Of a stretch of DNA of 64,000 bases, positions 1-7,300 are shown one piece after another. The notes beneath the pieces are model-generated. The model made no database searches, was not told where the DNA came from, and saw only the letters and a list, made by a program, of their open reading frames with translations. The DNA lies in assembly GCF_009873495.1 (NCBI RefSeq), contig NZ_CP046706.1, forward strand, positions 124,001 to 188,000. The letters are read 5' to 3'. The first letter of the stretch is position 1. Each line of letters begins with the position of its first letter. The DNA comes from Nostoc sp. ATCC 53789 (lineage in GTDB: Bacteria; Cyanobacteriota; Cyanobacteriia; Cyanobacteriales; Nostocaceae). Both the position numbers and the translations under genes were made by a program.

Positions 1-1
1 A

Positions 2-409
2 CAGCCCGGCCATGTCCCTGTCAATGAAAAACCCATAAAGCCGCCAAAAGTTGAGCCGCAGGTGACTGGCAAGCGCAACAAGAAAAAAATAGATTTACCA
101 CCAGCAGCCAAACCTCATATACCCTTTCAAGACCGCCCCGAAGAACCAGAATTACCGCCAGAACCCTGTCAGCACATGCAATTCCTGGATTGCAACTCGG
201 AGGTAGGGCGTGTGATATTCGAGTGCTACCATTGCAAACAGGGGATAATCAGCGAGTACACTGGAGATCCCGTAATGGGCGAGTACAAAGGACGACCTTC
301 AGTGATTTTCACAAAGGTAAAATGCCCTAACTGTGAGCAAACAGCCATTAGGCTGCAAGCAAGGGAAGTGCTTTCGATTACGACGATACCTTCACCTTGG
401 CAGGAATGA
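2..409 (+). CDS. Zinc-ribbon hypothetical protein, 5'-truncated by window edge
   Basis: The frame is open from base 2, so the true start may lie outside the window. A GTG at 62 would give a 115-aa product. From that GTG, two CxxC pairs are visible (C55/C58 in ECYHC and C88/C91 in KCPNC) about 30 residues apart, the spacing of a zinc ribbon. The N-terminal part is rich in Pro, Lys and Glu and looks disordered. No catalytic motif is visible. It is followed by a lipoprotein gene on the same strand 49 bases later. A small nucleic-acid- or protein-binding zinc protein is the most that can be said; the family is not recognised. Confidence 0.6.
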   Translation, partial: QPGHVPVNEKPIKPPKVEPQVTGKRNKKKIDLPPAAKPHIPFQDRPEEPELPPEPCQHMQFLDCNSEVGRVIFECYHCKQGIISEYTGDPVMGEYKGRPSVIFTKVKCPNCEQTAIRLQAREVLSITTIPSPWQE

Positions 410-458
410 TGGCACACTCCCTCTTCAAGAGTGATTAGTAAGAGATATTCGATTGATA

Positions 459-974
459 ATGCAAAAGTTGAAAATTTTACCCTTAATAATAACTGCACTA
501 ACGGCACTGACACTAACTAGTTGCAGTACTACTACTGCTGAACAGTATGAAGCTACAGCACTCACCAGTTACTCCTGGCAAGTCAAGTATGCGAATGACC
601 TAACTAGTCAACCACAGCCACGCATTAAAACCTTTGCAAATACTTCAGTGGTGAATCGGAATGGATTGAAACCACCAGGAGCAGTTGTTGGCCCAGACGA
701 CCGAGGGTTATGGTGGCCTACTTTACCGCCGCGACCAAGTGTTGATGAAGTTGAACAACACAAAAGACCTCAAGAAGAGGCTGGAAAACCTGAATTAGTG
801 AAAGATGTAAAGTACAAACTGACTTATGGAGTGGGTAATTCTCAGCAGACACTACCTACTAATTATGATGTTTATCGACAAGTGGTAAAAGCTTACCCCC
901 AAAAAACTCCTTTGGAATTGACTTTGGGTGTGAATGATAATTCAGTAGAGAAAGCTGAACCTGTAAGCAAGTAA
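459..974 (+). CDS. Putative lipoprotein
   Basis: The 171-aa product starts with a Lys-containing n-region, a hydrophobic stretch (ILPLIITALTALTL) and a lipobox LTSC with Cys at residue 22, so it should be exported and lipidated. I prefer the ATG at 459 to the TTG at 453 because it gives a normal signal peptide and follows an AGAGA purine stretch. The mature part is polar and Pro-rich with no recognisable domain. It lies upstream of the ParM-type partition cassette on the same strand, separated by a repeat-rich 412-base gap, so it is probably a separate transcription unit. Lipoproteins on conjugative plasmids can act in the transfer channel or in entry exclusion; that role here is only a guess. 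Confidence 0.6.
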   Translation: MQKLKILPLIITALTALTLTSCSTTTAEQYEATALTSYSWQVKYANDLTSQPQPRIKTFANTSVVNRNGLKPPGAVVGPDDRGLWWPTLPPRPSVDEVEQHKRPQEEAGKPELVKDVKYKLTYGVGNSQQTLPTNYDVYRQVVKAYPQKTPLELTLGVNDNSVEKAEPVSK

Positions 975-1124
975 TAACGCACTCGTTACCTAGTCAGCAA
1001 GCAGTTATAGATCAAGACTGAATTGCTTTTCAATAAAATATTGACAGTAAAGTATAAATCAAAGAGTCAACGATTATCTAAATTAATTTCTGCTGCGTTG
1101 ATCGAAAAGATTTCAAAAAAAATC

Positions 1125-1262
1125 ATGGGGGCTATATGGGGGCTGTGTGTACCCCAAGATTATTTAGAGGCTTGAGCAAAATTTGACTCCCACATGGGGG
1201 CTATATGGGGGCTATATGGGGTATATCAGATTGAGTGAGGTTTTACCCCACTTAGCCCCCAA
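1125..1262 (+). repeat. 11-bp iterons, putative parC centromere/operator of the first actin-type partition cassette
   Basis: The unit ATGGGGGCTAT occurs as direct repeats at 1125-1135, 1136-1146 (last bases GT), 1194-1204 and 1205-1215, with a shortened copy from 1216. The two clusters are 47 bases apart, and inverted pieces (ACCCCAAG near 1151, TTACCCC...AGCCCCCAAG near 1243-1262) flank them. The block ends about 125 bases before the ParM-like start codon. In plasmid R1, parC is made of 11-bp repeats in two clusters flanking the parMR promoter. The same unit length and arrangement here suggest a ParR-binding centromere that also autoregulates the operon. Function is inferred. Nothing else was seen in the 975-1386 gap. 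Confidence 0.65.
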
Positions 1263-1386
1263 GAGGTTATGATAATTTTTTGACGCTGAAGAAAAAAAGA
1301 GTAGTTATTTTATTCATCTCTTCTCTGCTCCCCACTTCACCTGAACAGATAACTTTCACAAATCAAAATCTATTACCTTTCTCTTT

Positions 1387-2346
1387 ATGTCTAACATTCA
1401 CACCTTGCAAAAAATTTTTCCTGCTGGCTTTGACAACGGTTATGGAAGCCTAAAACTTTTAGTCGATGGGTTTGAAGTAGTTCGTGTCCCCAGCTATATA
1501 ACCAATGCCGAGATGGAAGACGTACCAGGGAGGGTCGTTTTTAACGGTACTGCTTACACAGTTGGAGAATCAGCTTTCCGTACAGGAAATTATTTTGACC
1601 GAAACACTGATAACAATGAAAACAAAGTCAACAACGCACTGTTGACATTATTCGGTGCATTAGCACATCTTCCACACCGTAAGGCTTGGCATTTAAAATT
1701 AGTCGTCAGCTTACATGATGTTGGTCTAGCTAACGAACTACAAAAAGTACTAAACGGAGAATATCAGCCAATACTTGCTGGCAAACAATCAGATGTGAAG
1801 ATCGAAGTCCTGAAAGTTGTGCTAGAAGGGATGGGTGCATTGTTTGGGCATCAACTACCAAAAAAATTAACCATTTTAGATTTTGGCAATGGCACAACTC
1901 TGTATTCTCGTTACAACCAAGGGAAACGAGAAGTTCACACCGCCTACCCCACAGGTGTAGAAGTTCTCATCAATGATATTTCCCAAAAGATGAAGCATTT
2001 AAATGGCGGAAAAATCGGGGATGCCTCCAAGATCCGATTTTGTCTGGAAATGGGGCATACTCGTTACAGCCGGGACATTGATATCAAAGATGTTTACAGC
2101 GCTTGCTTAAAAGATTGGTATGAAAAATACTTGAAGAAAGTGGTGAATCTGACGCTTGATGCTAAACACCAAGGGGATGAAATCTGGGCGATAGGTGGAG
2201 GCTGCCTCTTACCTGGATTTAAGAAGCTTTTAGAGAAGAACGGTTTCAAAATTCTGGATAATCCGGTGGAAGCTAATGTTTCTGGGCTTTTAGAGATGGC
2301 AAAAGCCATCAGCAGCAAGAATTCGCCTACTACATCTATTAAGTGA
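1387..2346 (+). CDS. parM: ParM/StbA-like plasmid segregation actin ATPase
   Basis: This 319-aa protein has the actin/Hsp70-fold nucleotide-binding signatures in order: phosphate-1 loop FDNGYGSLKL (residues 15-24), phosphate-2 loop LDFGNGTT (164-171) and adenosine motif AIGGGC (268-273). Its length is typical of ParM-type proteins. Such proteins form ATP-driven filaments that push plasmid copies apart once capped by a ParR-parC complex. The ATG at 1387 follows the iteron block, and the stop codon overlaps the next gene's possible GTG start, so the two genes are translationally coupled. It is clearly different in sequence from the second actin-like protein at 12.1-13.2 kb, so the replicon carries two such systems. 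The partition role is inferred from family and context. Confidence 0.85.
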   Translation: MSNIHTLQKIFPAGFDNGYGSLKLLVDGFEVVRVPSYITNAEMEDVPGRVVFNGTAYTVGESAFRTGNYFDRNTDNNENKVNNALLTLFGALAHLPHRKAWHLKLVVSLHDVGLANELQKVLNGEYQPILAGKQSDVKIEVLKVVLEGMGALFGHQLPKKLTILDFGNGTTLYSRYNQGKREVHTAYPTGVEVLINDISQKMKHLNGGKIGDASKIRFCLEMGHTRYSRDIDIKDVYSACLKDWYEKYLKKVVNLTLDAKHQGDEIWAIGGGCLLPGFKKLLEKNGFKILDNPVEANVSGLLEMAKAISSKNSPTTSIK

Positions 2347-2351
2347 TCACA

Positions 2352-2642
2352 ATGACAGAAAAATTTGACTTAGCTCCGATCAAAATTCGGCTTAAAGAAA
2401 ACTATCGAGAACGCATATTTACAGAGTCCCAACAACTAGGTAAAAGTTACCTGGAAACGCTTTACTTTATAATTGACTGCTATTTTGTTTTCATCAAGGC
2501 TGGATTAGCCACACAACAAGTAGCTTTCACGCCGATTACTACTGACGAGAACAGACTTCCTTCAATGACTTCAACTCCATTTGCACAAGAGAAAGAAGAA
2601 GATTCTTCAAGCGAAACCTTCAGCCTCGATTTTGATTTATAG
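2352..2642 (+). CDS. Small ParR-like adaptor candidate
   Basis: The ATG at 2352 gives 96 aa; an earlier GTG at 2343 overlaps the parM stop. The N-terminal half (KIRLKENYRERIFTESQQLG...) could form a small helical DNA-binding fold, and the C-terminal 30 residues are acidic and Ser-rich, ending in a hydrophobic-acidic tail. In ParMR operons the ParR gene directly follows parM, is about 100 codons long, binds parC with its N-terminal part and contacts ParM with its acidic C-terminal tail. Position, size and tail all fit. No ribbon-helix-helix motif is clear enough to prove it by eye, so the ParR assignment rests mainly on gene order. Confidence 0.55.
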   Translation: MTEKFDLAPIKIRLKENYRERIFTESQQLGKSYLETLYFIIDCYFVFIKAGLATQQVAFTPITTDENRLPSMTSTPFAQEKEEDSSSETFSLDFDL

Positions 2643-2717
2643 CGGTCAAATGAAGTTGGAAACGGTAAAGAAGGGGAATTAGCCTGTGCCATTCCATCAG
2701 TAACAGCTAATTCATTA

Positions 2718-2747
2718 GCGTAGGCGTACCCCGCCGCAGGCATCGCT
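2718..2747 (+). repeat. Cyanobacterial interspersed repeat (GCGTAGGCGTA...CATCGC)
   Basis: A 30-base unit beginning GCGTAGGCGTACC and ending GGCATCGCT lies between two convergent genes. A near-identical unit occurs at 63595-63627 inside a transposase pseudogene. Related strings are frequent in Nostoc-type genomes. Confidence 0.7.
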
Positions 2748-2772
2748 TACGGTCATCCCCGTCAGCACAAAG

Positions 2773-3498
2773 TTATTCCTCCTCCTCGTCATATTCATAA
2801 TCAGCATAGTCTTTCCCGTGTTGTTCGTACCACAGGCGTTCTTCCTCTTGAGCCGCCTCTGGCTGTATCCTTTTCCGCTCTGCCATCTCTGCTTCTAGGC
2901 GTTCTTGCGCTAATTTCTCCTTCTCAATTCTTTCTTTCAAAAGCCTTTCTCGCTCTTGGGTTTCTTGTTCTACCCTCTCCCTCTCAAGTCTGATTAATCG
3001 CTGCTCAACTCGTCCACAGTAAAAATCTAATGCCTTACCCGTCGCCGCTCCAGTACAGGTACCACCCACTAGAAATATGAGTCCGGTTCTCCAGCCTTCA
3101 ATCAGGCCACCGCTCCATTGCAAACTTTTTTGGTTAAACCATACCAGCACAGAGAAGACAGAAATTCCAACTACTGTATTGATGAGCGCAAAAACTCTTG
3201 GTATCATTTCAGTCTGTCGTAGGATCAACCACTGTCCCAGCCAAAGTATTGCACCAAAGATCACCGCAGCGATCGCACTCATGACCAAATGATCTGGATA
3301 TCTGAACGGATCTAATGCCATGTTAATGATCAATGGCACAAATATCAGCAGACAGAGCAAAAAGCCAATGAATAAGCCAGCAACACTTATCAGGCTCCAG
3401 TAGCGACCGAGATAACCGAGGCGGAATTCTAGTATCCACTCTTGTACTGGAAGCATTGTTATGTAAAACGCGATTCCTGCACTAACGTAATCGAGCAT
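2773..3498 (-). CDS. Membrane protein with C-terminal charged coiled coil (paralogue A)
   Basis: The 241-aa product begins MLDYVSAGIAFYITMLPVQE and has about four or five hydrophobic segments in residues 1-150 (including a long one near residues 40-60 and a GTCTGAATGKALDFY segment). A highly charged heptad-like region (ERERVEQETQERERLLKER...) and an acidic DYEYDEEEE tail follow. It should be an inner-membrane protein with a cytoplasmic coiled coil. A clear paralogue lies at 57787-58518, sharing EFRLGYLGRYW, FGAILWLGQWLILRQT-like and GAATGKALDFYC motifs. Both start codons are preceded by the same leader (GGTAAAACAAC on the coding strand), which supports this start. The family is not recognised. 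The gene is convergent with the partition cassette. Confidence 0.75.
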   Translation of the reverse strand: MLDYVSAGIAFYITMLPVQEWILEFRLGYLGRYWSLISVAGLFIGFLLCLLIFVPLIINMALDPFRYPDHLVMSAIAAVIFGAILWLGQWLILRQTEMIPRVFALINTVVGISVFSVLVWFNQKSLQWSGGLIEGWRTGLIFLVGGTCTGAATGKALDFYCGRVEQRLIRLERERVEQETQERERLLKERIEKEKLAQERLEAEMAERKRIQPEAAQEEERLWYEQHGKDYADYEYDEEEE

Positions 3499-3684
3499 TG
3501 GCAGTTGTTTTACCTTTATATTTAGCGTATTTGGTATAACCGTGCCAAAACAGACAAGAAAGATACTAACCTAAGACGAATTAAAGCGATTATTGCTCAA
3601 AGGTTTCTCGCTGCCTGCGATCGCCTAGCCAATAATTAAATTCGCCTTACTTCAATTTCACCAGGGGTCTACTGCTTACGTATC

Positions 3685-4026
3685 TCAAGAATTATTTCTA
3701 ATCAACTGCAACAAGATTGACTCAAGGCTTTGTAGTGCAGCGTTAGTAGTGCGCTGATGTTCCTTGAATGCTTGTAAATGCTCCTCTGCTTGCTGCTGGT
3801 GTGACTCAAAGTTTCGCTGATGTTGTTCGTGACTATCACGTAATTCAAGTAACACATCATCCAAAATTGCACTACGACCCAGAACACGGTCAACGTTACT
3901 GGTAAGCTCTCTCATTTCTTGACTGAGTACATCCAGTTGTGCTTGCGTGTTTGCTTGTCTTTCAGCTACACCCAAGATTATTTGCTCAATACGGTCTAGT
4001 CGGTTAGGGAAAGGTGCGTCGGTCAT
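3685..4026 (-). CDS. Small coiled-coil protein
   Basis: The 113-aa product is almost entirely helical and polar: an N-terminal RLDRIEQIILGVAERQ segment, then long heptad-like Gln/Glu/His-rich stretches (SHEQHQRNFESHQQQAEEHLQ). No signal peptide, membrane segment or catalytic motif is seen. Related short coiled-coil proteins are common in filamentous cyanobacteria, with unknown function. It stands alone on the minus strand; its promoter would lie in the 4027-4315 gap, which also holds the 32-bp palindrome. Confidence 0.65.
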   Translation of the reverse strand: MTDAPFPNRLDRIEQIILGVAERQANTQAQLDVLSQEMRELTSNVDRVLGRSAILDDVLLELRDSHEQHQRNFESHQQQAEEHLQAFKEHQRTTNAALQSLESILLQLIRNNS

Positions 4027-4182
4027 TTTTCTTGTGTTTAACTTCTATAATTTTACTTCTATAACCGGGTTTAAGATTTGCAGCGCTCCAATTCAGGTGG
4101 TAAAGGTCTACTATTAATAATTCATTCATTTGCCCGTAAACCAAGTTTGGCACGAAATTCTTTGGCGTATTTTGCGGGAAGA

Positions 4183-4214
4183 ATTCAGTCCTTCTGAATT
4201 CAGAAGGACTGAAT
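4183..4214. repeat. 32-bp perfect palindrome
   Basis: Bases 4183-4198 are the exact reverse complement of 4199-4214 (half-site ATTCAGTCCTTCTGAA), with no central spacer. It lies between the end of the polymerase-like gene and the start of the 113-aa gene, both minus strand. There is no adjacent T-run on either strand, so it is not a canonical Rho-independent terminator. Nearby 4270-4300 holds a GACTCCTGACTCCTGG string, a common Nostoc intergenic motif. Nothing else was seen in 4027-4315. Confidence 0.85.
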
Positions 4215-4315
4215 AGTTAAAGAATCAGGAGAACATTTGATGAACAAATATACCAATCATTCTATATTCCTGATAAATTCTGACTCCTGACTCCTGGGTA
4301 CTGAATTCTTACAAT

Positions 4316-7300
4316 CTATCTTTGTAACTCTATTTGTTGCCCTTGAGATTTAGCTAATATTTGATCAATTTGAGTATTAGCATCCTCAAAAGTTTGCAAT
4401 ATCTGTGGAGTTAGTTTATTAGTCTGTACCCTCCCAGATTGCAAGTTTAAAATTACCTCTCCATCTTTCTGCAAAATAGTTAAATCCCTCTGCTGGGTAT
4501 TGAAAGCCAAGTCATAAATTTTCCCTTGGACTTTAGTACCATTTTCATCAGATTTACCCCAGGCCATGCCAATCTTTTGAGCAATTTGAGTCAGCCGACT
4601 GATGGCTTCAAGTTCAAATTTATCTTTATTCATTACTGTCAACGCTTCGGCTGATAATTGCTCACCAGCTTTAAACCCATAAGCCACTTCTACAATGCGT
4701 TTTTTGTAATTCTCCGACTTCCCTAACTTATCTGCGGCATTGTACCAATTTCTCAAATCATCAATAGTGACTGTCGGGAGCTTCTCTACACTTAGAGGTT
4801 CGGTTTTCACACCATTACTAATGTCTGGTGTAGAAGGAGTAGTGGAGAGTAATAGAGTTGATTGGTTAGGTGGGGATTGTGCTGTTTGTTCTGGTGGTTT
4901 CAAAAACTGCGGTCGTGTGGCGAGGGAATTAACCCTTTGTTGATACTCACTATCCGTTTCAATAATTGCCCCGAATTTCTTGGTCATGCTCTCCAAAGTT
5001 TTGGCAGGGATGGAGCTATCAACCAAGTTAAATACGGCTAGACCTTTTTTGGTTTCCCTGATAACATCTTCCGTTGGGGCAAGCGAGAATTTAACATTTT
5101 GAGCAGTTAACCATTTTGTCACAGTCTCAGCTTTCTGGTTGTCAACAGCCAAGCCCATGACTCCAAGTTTTTTGTTTGATTGGGTAGAAAATAAGAAAGT
5201 AGGACGCTCTTTAATCTGATGTAGAATATTCGCACTACTCTCAATCATCTCTTGTTGTTCAGAATTAACCGATTGAGTCTCAAAAGCCTGAAATTCCTTC
5301 GTCCACTTCTGGGGATATTCAACGGTATTAGCGTCTATTTGAGCGCAAATAACAGAAAAATTACTTTCAACGATTGCAGGCGCGAGTGTAAGTTTTCCGG
5401 TTTTGAGCAATCCAAGTTGTCTGAGCGCGTCTTTGTCTTTTTTGAAGTGCAATACCCCCAAGGGTTCACCATTCAAAAACACAGCATCCCTAGTTTTAGA
5501 AGCTGAGGTTTCGATAGTCAGTTTTCGGTAATCTTGATCATTGAATGTCTGACCAGAAAAATCATAGAAGTTAATTTTATTAATTTTGAGGAGATTACCA
5601 TTTGGGGACTCACCCAGCACAAAAGCTTGATCTCCTGTCTCAGAGATTGACGTGAGCTTTAATTTTAGGGGATTACCATTTTTGAGATAATTAATTTCTT
5701 TTAACTGTTGGACAGAATCACTGTCTAACTCACCCAGAGTCAAAGCATCAATTTTGATTTTTACTGTTTTATCAGGAATCGGCACAGTGCCAAATTCTAA
5801 GTTTACGGGTTCGGCGTTAAAAACAAGTCCTGCATAAGAGAAGTTCTTGAGTTCACGGATAGTAATTTCAATCGGCTCGTTTCCTGGTAGTCCAATAGTT
5901 GCTTTGGCAGTCGCGGGTTCCACGCCAACGAAACTAGCTTGTCCCTTTGTGCCAATAGGTAACATTCCAGTCCTGGTTTCGAGCATGGCGAATTCCTTAT
6001 ATTCGCCGTCAGTATCGCAGACAAACAACAGCCTGGAAACGTGGCGTTCATGTCCTGGTGGATGGTGAGAAGCTCTGATTTCTATCGGGTGCTTTTCGTC
6101 TGGGTTCCACTTTCTGCCCAAAAATTGATTTGCTTCATTATGAAGTGTGACTAACTTCGGTTCGCTAAATTGCAGTTTCTCCAAGCGGGAGATAATCTCA
6201 TTGGGGAAAGCAGCGAAAGCAAAATTGGAGACTTTTTTAGCGATCGCCTGGGGGTTTGCGTTTTCTTTTCTTGCAACTTCGAGTTCATCCTGGCGGGATG
6301 CACAGATATTCCAAGCGGCGGCGGATAGAGCAAGTTTTTCTGACTCTGGGATAGAAGCGTAAAATGCGAGAGCCGCCTCTTGTGCCTTGTCGAAAAGTAA
6401 TTTAGTTTGGCTTCTAGTAAGTTCTGGTTTTAGTTCTAGGAGTTTAGCTCCCTGCATGGTCATCCCCGATTTGAGGTTGTGGTCAGTCACAGATTGTTGG
6501 CTAACTGTCCCCAGGTTGCGGTAGGCGGGTTTTCCATTTTCCCCAATCTCACCATCTATCTGTGCAACCGCTAATAATTTATGGGGGCGTTCACTGTTTG
6601 TGAATTTAATCTCATCTAGGCGAATATTAAGTGTCTGGGCTTTCCAGATTAAGGGATGCCCGTAACGGGTGAGATTGCCAATTTCGAGTTGCATCCCTTG
6701 TGGAGTTTGGATGCTTGCTGATGGGCCCTTCTCGGTTTCTCTGAGTCGCTCCATACGAACCGCAGTGTTGAATTTCTGATCAAACTCGTACTTGGCGGCG
6801 ATCGCTGCAAATTTTTGCTGTGGTGTAAATTCTACCCCTTTGAACAAGTCTTTAAACTGAACTATGGGACGCGATTCTAACTGTGATTCTTGGAAATATT
6901 TATTAGTTTGGCTAATCAATAATTCTACTGGTGAGTAGCCCTTTGGTGTTATCCCCCTCCTTAAATAAGCTGACGCAGATTTCTTATCTTTAATATAATT
7001 AACATCACGATACAAATAGCGGCTGTTCTCCCGGATTTTATTCATCTCAGGTTTTTTAGCACTTTTGAATAAATCAACCGCTATTTGGTTTTGATAACAT
7101 CCTTCTTCAATCATGCTCCGGTACATTTGACGGTTAATGTCCATCGCCTGCTGAATAGTTTCTGGCGTTCTTTGAGAATGAGCAAGTTCAACAACCCCTT
7201 GCATATAAGGCTTGTATTCTTCTCGAATTAACTTTGGCTCTTTCTGGCGTTCTTGCTCAAACAGGGTTTCGTAATGGTTTGAAACTTGGTCTAAATAAGT

